Below, one piece after another: positions 1-7,506 of a stretch of 64,000 nt of DNA. The stretch spans positions 124,001-188,000 of the forward strand of contig NZ_JAJOMB010000018.1 in assembly GCF_021129305.1 (NCBI RefSeq). The letters are read 5' to 3'. Both the position numbers and the translations under genes were made by a program. The notes below the pieces were generated by a model, which was not told the DNA's origin, made no database searches, and saw only the letters and a list, made by a program, of their open reading frames with translations. Numbering within the stretch: the first letter of the stretch is position 1; the number at the start of each line of letters is the position of its first letter. This DNA comes from Kineosporia babensis. GTDB lineage: Bacteria > Actinomycetota > Actinomycetes > Actinomycetales > Kineosporiaceae.

Positions 1-2
1 AC

Positions 3-83
3 CTGCCGTGGCTGATGAGCGCGGCCAGCAAGATCTCCTCGGACTGGGCGCTGTGGCAGGCCCGCCCAGCCCGCTCGGCCTGA
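3..83 (+). CDS. 3' end of a gene that starts before the window
   Basis: An open frame enters from the left edge and stops at TGA 81-83. Only 26 C-terminal residues are visible, ending in QARPARSA. They contain no recognisable motif, so the product cannot be named. It converges with the next gene across only 7 bases. Confidence 0.4.
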   Translation: MPWLMSAASKISSDWALWQARPARSA

Positions 84-90
84 CTGCTCG

Positions 91-882
91 TCACTGTTCG
101 TCTTCGGTCCAGGACGTCACGGTGAGCCATTCCGAGTCGACCACCCGGAACTTCTGCGCGTAGAGGTGGTTGATCACCGCCCGCATGTGCCGGGCGCCGT
201 AGGTGATCGCCACCGTGATGTCCTCCTTGCCGCGGGTCTCGATCAGCTCGTCGATGACCTCCAGCAGGGGTTCGTCCCGCTCGTCGATCAGCACCCGGGT
301 CAGATGCTCCAGATAGTCCGGGGCGAGGATCTCGGCCACGCTCGGCTGGTCGTCCAGGGTGGCGTGCCTGAGCTGGTACCTGGTCATTCGCGGGCCGATC
401 AGGCGCTGGGCCACCGCGACCGACCCGATCGCGGCCAGCGCGGCCACCCGGCGCACCGGCGAGATGGTCTGGAAACGCTCGCCGATCTGCCCGGCCGAGA
501 CGTCCGGGCGGATCACCTCGGCCCGCCCGCCGTCCAGGTCGTCGGGCTGCACCACCAGGCCGTGCTGCTGATCGGCGGGGATGGCCTGGTAACCGGCCGT
601 CAGCATCGACACCAGCACCTGACCACGCGCGTCCGCGTCGGTCAGGAGATCGCGCAGGCCGGGTGCTTCCGGTTCGTCCGAAGCATCGCCCTGGGTGCCG
701 TCGTGGATGCCCTCGGCGATCACCACGTCCACTTCACGCAGCCTCCGCTGCACTTCGGCGTAATATTCCGGCCGCCCGACGTGCAGCATCGGGTACAGGT
801 CGAACTGCAGTGGGGCAAAGCGCCGCCGCACCCGGTACACGGCCGAACGAACCCCGAAATCGGTCGACTCAATGATCTGCAT
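91..882 (-). CDS. TraB/GumN-like protein
   Basis: This 263-aa protein has two short segments resembling the TraB/PrgY/GumN family: an N-terminal stretch around residues 30-55 (LHVGRPEYY, then DVVIAEG) and a C-terminal stretch around residues 228-240 (ITYGARHMRAVINHL). These correspond to the two conserved histidine motifs of the family. No signal peptide or clear membrane span is seen. The ATG at 882 is preceded by a GGGGGA ribosome-binding site about nine bases upstream. The family is linked to metal-dependent peptidase-like or pheromone-shutdown proteins, but the substrate here is unknown. The assignment rests on motif resemblance only. Confidence 0.5.
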   Translation of the reverse strand: MQIIESTDFGVRSAVYRVRRRFAPLQFDLYPMLHVGRPEYYAEVQRRLREVDVVIAEGIHDGTQGDASDEPEAPGLRDLLTDADARGQVLVSMLTAGYQAIPADQQHGLVVQPDDLDGGRAEVIRPDVSAGQIGERFQTISPVRRVAALAAIGSVAVAQRLIGPRMTRYQLRHATLDDQPSVAEILAPDYLEHLTRVLIDERDEPLLEVIDELIETRGKEDITVAITYGARHMRAVINHLYAQKFRVVDSEWLTVTSWTEDEQ

Positions 883-1010
883 CCGGCATTCCCCCGTCTG
901 CCCGCTCCGGTGACCCCTCGTCCCGGTCGCTGCCCCTTTCGTCCATGGTGCCCGAGAGACACTGCGCGAGGTGCGGCTTTCGCCCGGCCGCGGATGAGAT
1001 GCTGACCCCG

Positions 1011-1946
1011 ATGAGCAACGACAGTGCAGCGGCCGCCGACCGGATCTGCCCCAGCTGGTTCACCGCCCCGACCGGTGTGCCGCACCTTCCCACGCTGGGC
1101 GCGTTCCATCCCGGTGAGAACGTGTCCTGCCTGCTCAGGGACGTGTTCTCGGCGGCCGAGAGCGGTGCTGTGCTGCCGTACGACAAGGACGCACGGTGGT
1201 TCACCAGCAAGCGCGAACGCATCGTGCCGGGGGTCTTGACGGCCGAGGACGCGGCCGCCGGGGTGGTGATCCCGACCGTGACCGATCGTCGGCGCCTGAC
1301 CCTGTACTGCTACGGCGAACCCGCTGAGGAGAGCATCTCCGAACTGGCCCAGACCCTCGGGGCGAGGTACGCGGCGCAGAGCACGCACGTGGTGCGCCTG
1401 CATCCCGCGGTGAGGGAAAGACCTGGTCGCGGCACCCGGTTCTGGCTGCACGACTTCACCGCCCCGCTGCCCGCCGAACCCGCGCCGGTACCGGGCGTGT
1501 ACGTCCTGAGCGAGTGTTTCGGGCCGCTGGTCCTGTCTTTCATCGACTTCGCCGAGCAGATGCGCGAGCACGGCTGGGGCTTCCTGCGGGAACAGATGCG
1601 CGAGCGCGACCTCGGGCCGATCCTGGTCCGGATCCACGAAGGACGCGTGGTCGGCGCGAGCGGGCCGCTGGAGATCCGCCCCGACTCGGCCGGCCGCGCC
1701 CGCCTGCTGCCGCAGTACCTCGGTGTTCTTCCCGACCAGCGGGGGCAGGGCTTCGGCCGGGAACTGCGCCGCGCGGTCGTGGCCTGGGCCCGGCGCAACG
1801 GTGCGCAGTACGAGTTGCGGCAGACCGAGATCGACGGCGTCTCAGATCAGATCAGCGCCGAGCAGGGAGCGCGCTGCCTGGGTGTGCAGCATCGCCAGGT
1901 GCTGGTGAGCGGATCGACAGGAGGCACGGCATGCGAGTCGGTGTAG
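1011..1946 (+). CDS. GNAT-family N-acetyltransferase
   Basis: Predicted 311-aa acetyltransferase. The C-terminal third carries a GNAT acetyl-CoA-binding region (YLGVLPDQRGQGFGRELRRA), with the Q/R-x-x-G-x-G/A signature. The N-terminal ~190 residues are not recognised and may form an extra domain that selects the substrate. I chose the ATG at 1011; the frame is open to 945. The 3' end overlaps the next gene by 16 bases, so the two are probably translationally coupled. The acceptor substrate is unknown. Confidence 0.65.
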   Translation: MSNDSAAAADRICPSWFTAPTGVPHLPTLGAFHPGENVSCLLRDVFSAAESGAVLPYDKDARWFTSKRERIVPGVLTAEDAAAGVVIPTVTDRRRLTLYCYGEPAEESISELAQTLGARYAAQSTHVVRLHPAVRERPGRGTRFWLHDFTAPLPAEPAPVPGVYVLSECFGPLVLSFIDFAEQMREHGWGFLREQMRERDLGPILVRIHEGRVVGASGPLEIRPDSAGRARLLPQYLGVLPDQRGQGFGRELRRAVVAWARRNGAQYELRQTEIDGVSDQISAEQGARCLGVQHRQVLVSGSTGGTACESV

Positions 1947-2770
1947 TCGGTTGCGGACTGATGGGCGCAGGGATCGCGGAGGTCTGCGCCCGGGCCGGGC
2001 AGGACGTGGTGGTGGTCGAGTCCGATGCCGACCGCGCGGCGGCCGGCCGGGCCCGGCTGACCGCCTCACTCGAAAAAGCCCAGGCCAAGGGAAAGATCGA
2101 CTCGGCTGCCGAGGTCCTCGAGCGGATCAGCGTGGGCGAGGATCTGCAGGCTCTCGGTGACCGGGAGATCGTGATCGAGGCCATCGCCGAGGACGAGAGC
2201 CTCAAGGCCGCTCTGTTCGCCCAGCTCGACCAGATCGTCAAGGCGAGCGACGCGATCCTGGCGACCAACACGTCCTCCATTCCGATCAGCCGCCTGGCTG
2301 CCGTGACCGGCCGACCGGAAAACGTGATCGGCGTGCACTTCTTCAACCCGGTCCCGGTCCTGTCCCTGGTCGAGATCGTGCCCGGCCTGCTCACCGCGGA
2401 CGAGACCACCCGGCGGGCCACCGACTTCGCCCAGGACGTGCTCGGCAAACACGCCATCCGCAGCCCCGACCGCGCCGGGTTCGTGGTCAACGCCCTGCTC
2501 ATCCCGTTCGTCCTCTCGGCAATCCGCATGGTGGAAGCGGGCTTTGCCACCGCCGAGGACATCGACGAAGGCCTGGTTCGGGGCGCCGCGCACCCGATGG
2601 GCCCGCTGCGCCTGGCCGACCTGATCGGGCTGGACACCACCGCCGCGGTGGCGCGCTCGCTGTACGAGGAGTTCAAGGAACCGCTGTTCGCCCCGCCGCC
2701 CCTGCTGCTGCGGATGGTCGAGACCGGTCTGCTGGGCCGCAAGAGCGGACGCGGGTTCTACACGTACTGA
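1931..2770 (+). CDS. 3-hydroxyacyl-CoA dehydrogenase (FadB2/Hbd type)
   Basis: This 279-aa enzyme should oxidise (S)-3-hydroxyacyl-CoA with NAD in fatty-acid degradation, or act on 3-hydroxybutyryl-CoA. The N-terminal Rossmann fold opens with GVVGCGLMGAGIAEV (GxGxxG) and an acidic residue at the end of beta-2. NTSSIPIS and GVHFFNPVPVL are the conserved catalytic His/Asn region, and GAAHPMGPLRLADLIGLD is typical of the C-terminal domain. Length and start match the stand-alone family exactly. The start lies inside the preceding acetyltransferase gene. A strong hairpin follows the stop. Confidence 0.9.
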   Translation: MRVGVVGCGLMGAGIAEVCARAGQDVVVVESDADRAAAGRARLTASLEKAQAKGKIDSAAEVLERISVGEDLQALGDREIVIEAIAEDESLKAALFAQLDQIVKASDAILATNTSSIPISRLAAVTGRPENVIGVHFFNPVPVLSLVEIVPGLLTADETTRRATDFAQDVLGKHAIRSPDRAGFVVNALLIPFVLSAIRMVEAGFATAEDIDEGLVRGAAHPMGPLRLADLIGLDTTAAVARSLYEEFKEPLFAPPPLLLRMVETGLLGRKSGRGFYTY

Positions 2771-2781
2771 CCGACCTGGCG

Positions 2782-2820
2782 AAGGCCGGGTTCCCGCGCT
2801 GAAGGCGGGAACCCGGCCTT
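2782..2820. terminator. Perfect 16-bp hairpin between convergent genes
   Basis: Arms at 2782-2797 and 2805-2820 are exact reverse complements around a 7-base loop. No T-run follows. It lies between the dehydrogenase and the convergent small secreted gene and can serve both strands. Confidence 0.8.
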
Positions 2821-2827
2821 GCTCAGG

Positions 2828-3250
2828 TCAGCAGGAGCCGCGGTACGGCACGATCTTCACGTAGTAGTTGCCGGACAGCTGGTGCTTGCCGGGCTTGAAG
2901 TCCGAGCCGGCCCGCGTCCAGGGGCCGTTCACCGACGAGCTGGTGCTGGTCCAGCGCTGGGCGCAGTAGCCCGAACCGATGTACACGCCGTAGACGCCGC
3001 TGGCCGTGTACCCGCCGGGCAGGATGCCGTTGTAGTTCGAGGACGAGGGCCAGCCCGAGGTGACGATGCCCAGGCCCACGCTGCCGGCGTTGTACATGGC
3101 CCACACCGGGGTAGCGGCCTGCGCCCGAGTCTGCTTGGCCTGCGCGCTGTCGCCCGCCACGGCCGCGTTGGCGGCGACCCCTCCGGACAGGGCGATGGAT
3201 GCCGCCGCCAGAACAGCGAAGATCACGCGGCTGATACGCCAGGTACTCAT
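2828..3250 (-). CDS. Small secreted protein of unknown function
   Basis: This 140-aa product starts with a classical Sec signal peptide: Arg-containing N-region, hydrophobic core (VIFAVLAAASIALSGG), then an Ala-rich cleavage region near residues 27-30. The mature part is rich in Gly, Ser, Tyr and Trp and has two cysteines (GYCAQRW and the terminal SC), which could form a disulphide. A GAGGAG ribosome-binding site sits seven bases before the ATG at 3250. I do not recognise the family. It is probably an exported peptide or cell-wall-associated protein. Confidence 0.65.
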   Translation of the reverse strand: MSTWRISRVIFAVLAAASIALSGGVAANAAVAGDSAQAKQTRAQAATPVWAMYNAGSVGLGIVTSGWPSSSNYNGILPGGYTASGVYGVYIGSGYCAQRWTSTSSSVNGPWTRAGSDFKPGKHQLSGNYYVKIVPYRGSC

Positions 3251-3315
3251 GGAAAATCTCCTCTTCAGAGCGTTTCGGTACCTAGAGCCTCGACCTGGCC
3301 ACGCCCGAGCGGTAC

Positions 3316-4305
3316 CTATGCCCGCTGAGGTTGACTGGCCGCCTCCAGCAGGGTCAGCGTCCGGCGACGGCTGTCGAGACTGGCCCGGATCCCCACCGGC
3401 ATCGGCAGATTGGGCCCGGCGTGCCCGAACTCCACGTTGCCGAGCACCGGGATGTCACGCTCACCCAGCACATCCAGCACGATCTCCCGCAGCGACGGCC
3501 CCTCCTCCTGCCCTTCCAGCCCGGCGATGTCCCGCGGAACCCCGACCACCATGCCCGCGATCCGGTCCAGGATCCCGGCGTGCCGCAGCACCTGCAGATA
3601 GCTCCACACGTACGACGCGTGCCCGCCCATCTCTTCCCAGAACAACAGCGCGCCGTCGAACCACTCCAGCGGCAGCGCCGAAGGCATGGCCTGGTTCAGC
3701 ACGATCCGGTTGATCACCCCACCGATCAACCGCCCCTCGGCCTGCCCCTCCCGCCAGCACTCCCACCCCTCGCCGGCCGGCAACTTTGGTGACGAGCCGG
3801 TCAGCAGATCCACGTACAGCTGCTCCAGTTCAGCCCGCCGCTGCGCGGTCACCCGCTGCCAGGCCCCACCCAACCCGGGCGTGGCGAGGTCCGCATGAAA
3901 CCCGACCAGACCCGTCCGCTGATAGAGAACCAGGTGCAGCAGGGAAATGTCGCTGTAGCCCAGGATCGGCTTGGGATCGCGCCGGATCGCCTCGACGTCG
4001 ATCAGATCCAGATAGCCCAGCGCCGTCTGCCCGCCGTCATGCGCCATGATCGCCCGCACCTCAGGATCGCGCAGCAACCCGTTGAACTCGTCGGCGATCT
4101 GCTCCGGCCGCGCCGCACTCCACCGATGACGTTGCCCCACCTGCAAAAGCCCGGACCGCCGCACCCGGAACCCCATCCGCTGCAGCACCGCTTCGGCCTG
4201 CTGAAGGTCCGGCTCGTACTGGGCGTGCAACGGCCCGGACAACGCCGCAATGACGATCAGATCACCGGGGTTCAGGGCGTGAGGACGCAGCAGCAGCGGT
4301 GGCAT
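3316..4305 (-). CDS. S66-family LD-carboxypeptidase homologue (LdcA/MccF-like), atypical active site
   Basis: This 329-aa protein matches the S66 serine carboxypeptidase fold, whose members trim murein tetrapeptides or cleave microcin C-like adducts. Family landmarks are a PGD start (LNPGDLIVIAALSGP), PKPILGYSDISLLH, an acidic FWEEMGG segment (catalytic Glu region) and EFGHAGPNLPMPVG (catalytic His region). At the nucleophile position, where relatives read GGYGS or GGYNS, this protein reads DGGQTALGYLD with no serine. It may therefore be inactive or use another residue. I chose the ATG at 4305, where the LxPGD motif follows closely; the frame is open upstream to 4512. Confidence 0.75.
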   Translation of the reverse strand: MPPLLLRPHALNPGDLIVIAALSGPLHAQYEPDLQQAEAVLQRMGFRVRRSGLLQVGQRHRWSAARPEQIADEFNGLLRDPEVRAIMAHDGGQTALGYLDLIDVEAIRRDPKPILGYSDISLLHLVLYQRTGLVGFHADLATPGLGGAWQRVTAQRRAELEQLYVDLLTGSSPKLPAGEGWECWREGQAEGRLIGGVINRIVLNQAMPSALPLEWFDGALLFWEEMGGHASYVWSYLQVLRHAGILDRIAGMVVGVPRDIAGLEGQEEGPSLREIVLDVLGERDIPVLGNVEFGHAGPNLPMPVGIRASLDSRRRTLTLLEAASQPQRA

Positions 4306-4574
4306 CGGGTCAGCCTGGCCTCTGATGCTCTCTACCGCTACTGATTTCACACGGGGCGGTGACGCATCTCGGTCCAGGCGAGGAGTTGCTGAAGGCGGAC
4401 GGCCTCGGGATCGTTGGGGAGCAGAGCCGCCCGTTGCCGCGTCTACGCCAAGAAGCGCAGTCCGCTGCTGATGAAGCACTTCCGGAACGCCGAGGTCACC
4501 GATTCCTTTCATGACGACGATTTCACCCCAGATATAAAGAAGGAAACTACGGATCGATTGAGTGGATAGTTACT
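4306..4574. other. Gene-free stretch, possible decayed coding sequence
   Basis: No intact gene is seen here. On the minus strand a short frame between about 4450 and 4350 reads like a helical C-terminus (LLPNDPEAVRLQQLLAW, then a stop), which may be a remnant of an unidentified gene. This is weak evidence. Confidence 0.2.
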
Positions 4575-4970
4575 GTGGACGACGTCTCCGAGGAACGCAG
4601 AGGCGAACTGGAAGTCTTGGCCGAAGCAGTTCGACTGAGCTTGGCGAGGGCCGGCTTGCCCGTTCGTATTTTCAGGGAGCCTTCCTCCCTAGAGGGGGCG
4701 ATCGTCAACATTGATCACCGGACGATCCGGGACGACGGCCGGTACGGCTCGGTCTATGTGACCTGGTATGCCTCGCAGGAGCAGGGTCTCGCGGTACGCG
4801 CTGCTCTACGTGAGCGTCGCCTGGACGATCCTGCCTGCCAGTTCGGGGAGGAAGTGCACCAGGTCATGTACCAGGCACTCCAGGTCATCCTCGCGGCGTC
4901 GGGGTTCGGGACGGCGCTTCCTCCGGAGGATGACGACTACGACGGATCGATCGAAGTGCTTTCGGCCTGA
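4575..4970 (+). CDS. Paralogue 1 of a four-copy unknown ~130-aa family
   Basis: This 131-aa acidic protein starts at a GTG. It shares a pattern with three genes just downstream: an N-terminal helix with E..L.E.VR.SLA.AGLP, a central GxVYVTWYASxE segment, and a C-terminal helix QVILAASGFG followed by an acidic patch. No signal peptide, membrane span or known motif is present. Tandem, diverged small acidic proteins are typical of immunity proteins or phage-pressure paralogues, but function is not shown. GC content is slightly lower than in neighbouring metabolic genes. Confidence 0.6.
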   Translation: MDDVSEERRGELEVLAEAVRLSLARAGLPVRIFREPSSLEGAIVNIDHRTIRDDGRYGSVYVTWYASQEQGLAVRAALRERRLDDPACQFGEEVHQVMYQALQVILAASGFGTALPPEDDDYDGSIEVLSA

Positions 4971-5058
4971 ACTGCAGCGCGATTGCTTGCCGGGGTTGGG
5001 GCGAAGCCTGATGAACCGGCCGTGATATCCCGATTCAGGATGATCTGGACGGCGTGGC

Positions 5059-5340
5059 GTGGTGACGGATGTGGTCGCTGCGGTTTGGATGGCGGTGCTC
5101 ATGCCTGACCAGCCAGCCGAGGATCACGCCCGTCGATGTCGCCTTCGTCCAGCACACACGCCCGCGCAAACCACGCCGAACTCGCTGAGCGACGTGCTGG
5201 AACGAGTACCTGACCCGCGGGGACGCCTTGCTCGGCGTCCTCGGCCGGCCGGGATCGTCGCGGCCGCGATGCGCGAGGTGCTGGCCGGGTCCCGCTCATC
5301 CGCCACGATCTCTCAGCGGGCAGTCGACCTTGACACTTCT
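5059..5340 (+). pseudogene. Remnant of an ISAs1-type transposase N-terminus
   Basis: The translation at about 5182-5334 (LSDVLERVPDPRG..., then ...IVAAAMREVLAGSRSSATI) resembles the N-terminal DDE_Tnp_1-associated domain of ISAs1/H-repeat transposases: VPDPR, a hydrophobic helix, then LAGARSFAAI in intact relatives. The catalytic DDE part is absent, and the frame runs on into unrelated sequence. It is a truncated scar inside the paralogue array. Confidence 0.5.
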
Positions 5341-5440
5341 GACCTGAAACGACTGGACCTGAGCGGGGCGAAGAGCTCGGATGCCAGCACCTTTCGCCGG
5401 ACGCAGCCACGCCATAACCCATCAAGAAAGAAGCCGTCAC

Positions 5441-5854
5441 ATGAGAGCAGATCTCCAGAAGGAGTTGGACGAGTTGATCACTGCTGTGCGGCGGTCGCTG
5501 GAACTGGCAGGCCTGCCTGTTTTTCTGATCTCGGAGGATCGGCGCTTCGATGGTGTCAGGATCTGGTCCGACGTCGAAGTCAGCCTGATGGGTGAGGAAT
5601 CCGGCGTTGTCTTCGCTGAGTGGAGGCATTCGGCGGAACTCGTCTCGTTGGCGATGGCCGACGATGAAGAAGGTTCGTCTGCAACTCCTGAGAGCCAGTA
5701 TTACGACGCTGTGGGTGACGTGATGCGGGCCGCGATGATATCCATTCTCACCGCAGCTGGGTTCTTGGTGGCACAGGCGCCCGATGACTCGGACTATTTT
5801 CAGTTGCTCTACATTCAGAAAGGCGCCGAACCGCCCATCACCAGTGGGCTGTAG
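5441..5854 (+). CDS. Paralogue 2 of the four-copy unknown family
   Basis: This 137-aa protein starts at ATG 5441, with an AAGAAAG ribosome-binding site about 10 bases upstream. It keeps the family outline: LDELITAVRRSLELAGLPVF, a central VVFAEWRHSAEL, and the helix AAMISILTAAGFLV. It is the most diverged of the four and has a different C-terminal tail (QLLYIQKG). It is preceded by the transposase scar, so the scar may mark a past rearrangement of the array. Function unknown. Confidence 0.6.
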   Translation: MRADLQKELDELITAVRRSLELAGLPVFLISEDRRFDGVRIWSDVEVSLMGEESGVVFAEWRHSAELVSLAMADDEEGSSATPESQYYDAVGDVMRAAMISILTAAGFLVAQAPDDSDYFQLLYIQKGAEPPITSGL

Positions 5855-6151
5855 ATTGGTCGGCTCTTGATTGCACCGATCCGACGGCACCACCAACCAC
5901 CCGTCCTGGTGCACAACGCGAATGACAAGTGCCTCGGTCTGGTCCGGTACGACTGCACCGACATGGGCAAGAAAGCTCTCGAGCAATGCCGGAACACCCA
6001 GGAATCAGTGCAGGCAGGAACGTGGCCGTATTGAAGGTCAAGAGAGTCGAGCGGGGACCGGTTGCCGTGTCGCTATTTTGCGCCCATTCGAGATTTCCGG
6101 TCGATATAGGATTGCCTGCGATCGCAGGATTGGGCTCAGATTGGGAAGGCT
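5855..6151. other. Gene-free stretch between paralogues 2 and 3
   Basis: No convincing gene. A minus-strand frame reads FLAHVGAVVPDQTEALVIRV near 5980-5920, which could be a decayed coding fragment, but no family is recognised. Confidence 0.2.
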
Positions 6152-6586
6152 TTGGACACGTTCGAGGGAGGAACTGGTGATGGCGAGTACGTTTCGCCCA
6201 CTAGGGAGAGAGAAATTCGCGAACTAGGCGAGAAGGTTCGCCGATGTCTTGCCGCGGCAGGGCTGCCCGCCACCGTGAGAAACGACTACAGTTCGTTCGT
6301 CGGCGCTGACATTATGTTGCATTTCGACATTATCCCGAGGACTGGCGAACTCGGTGGGGTTTACGTCTCCTGGTCGGCGACTGACGAGATCGACCTGGCG
6401 GCAGCACTGGCTGTCGAAGCATTTCGTCCTGCCGATCCGATGGTGAAGTACAGCGGTGCCATTGGTCGGGCGATGTGCGATGCGATGCTCGCGATCCTGG
6501 CCTCAGCCGGGTTCGCCGTGAAGGAGGCGGAGGGCGAGTACCACCCGGTGACAGTGAAGGTCCTTTCCGGACCTGATGCAAGCTGA
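6152..6586 (+). CDS. Paralogue 3 of the four-copy unknown family
   Basis: This ~144-aa protein is very similar to paralogue 4 (EIRELGEKVRRCLAAAGLPAT, GGVYVSWSATDEIDLAAA, AMCDAMLAILASAGFAVKEAEGEY, VLSG). Its start is uncertain. The frame opens at TTG 6152, whereas the good GGGAGG ribosome-binding site at 6166-6171 is placed for ATG 6180, which is in another frame and stops at 6227. Either the TTG is used, or one base has been gained or lost near the 5' end. Function unknown. Confidence 0.55.
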   Translation: MDTFEGGTGDGEYVSPTREREIRELGEKVRRCLAAAGLPATVRNDYSSFVGADIMLHFDIIPRTGELGGVYVSWSATDEIDLAAALAVEAFRPADPMVKYSGAIGRAMCDAMLAILASAGFAVKEAEGEYHPVTVKVLSGPDAS

Positions 6587-6786
6587 CCGGCGGGTTTCGC
6601 CGAGGCGGTACAGGGCCGCCCGGTACTTGGAATGTGCCATAGCAGCAGTCGGTTGGGCCGAGGGGAAGCTGCCCCACCGCGGGAAAGCCCTTCCACTTCC
6701 CGGGTGACTGCGCTACGCGTCAGGCCCCTCCTGCCTGTCCTCGGGCCGGGGCAGAAGGTTGTTTCGGAACTCAAGTTGGGATAGGA

Positions 6787-7251
6787 ATGTCCACGGGCGA
6801 GTCGTCTTTCTACGACGAACATGGCAATTATGTTGTCTACGACGAGCATGAGAAGGTTTCGCTGGCGCGGGAACAGGAGATTCGCGAACTATCCGAACGG
6901 GTTCGTGCGTGTCTCACAGCGGCAGGTCTTTCGGCAACCATCAGGCGCGATTACGGCTCAATTATCGGTGCTGACATCACAATGGAATTTGATGTGGATC
7001 GACCTCGGGATTTCTTCGGAGGCGTTTTTGCATCGTGGCACGCGAGTGACGAGGTCTCGTTGGTCGCGGCCTACGCGGTTGGTGAGGGGCGACCCGAGGA
7101 CCCCATGGTTACTCACAACGGCGCCATAGCCCAGGCGATGTGTGATGCGATGATCGCGATCATGGCCTCAGCCGGGTTTACGGTGAAAGAAGCAGAGGGG
7201 GAATACCTCCCCATGGCGGTGGCGGTCCTTTCCGGTCCTCAGACGAGCTGA
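6787..7251 (+). CDS. Paralogue 4 of the four-copy unknown family
   Basis: This 154-aa protein has an ATG preceded by a GGGATAGGA element. It has an N-terminal extension rich in Asp, Glu and Tyr (YDEHGNYVVYDEHEKV) that looks like a short internal repeat. The shared family core follows: EIRELSERVRACLTAAGLSAT, GGVFASWHASDEVSLVAA, AMCDAMIAIMASAGFTVKEAEGEY. It is closest to paralogue 3, implying a recent tandem duplication. Possible roles include immunity proteins or regulators. Nothing in the sequence decides this. Confidence 0.6.
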   Translation: MSTGESSFYDEHGNYVVYDEHEKVSLAREQEIRELSERVRACLTAAGLSATIRRDYGSIIGADITMEFDVDRPRDFFGGVFASWHASDEVSLVAAYAVGEGRPEDPMVTHNGAIAQAMCDAMIAIMASAGFTVKEAEGEYLPMAVAVLSGPQTS

Positions 7252-7506
7252 TCGACCTGGTTCGGGCTCTGGATCGCCCGCCCGTTACCTGGGTGAGCGA
7301 CCCAGAGTTCGACCACCGGTGCGTGTATTCGGCTGTGGCCTGCAGCGCTGCGCCCGGGCCTCGTCGGGGATCCGTGACCAGGTGAGCGCGGCGATGGCCA
7401 GCTGAACTGTGAGTCCGACGCCGACGACGAGCCACATCTGGCGAAATGCAGTGCGAGGCATCCGGGCAGCTTGCCGGGTGGCACGGTTCGGCCGCGGTGC
7501 AGGCCT

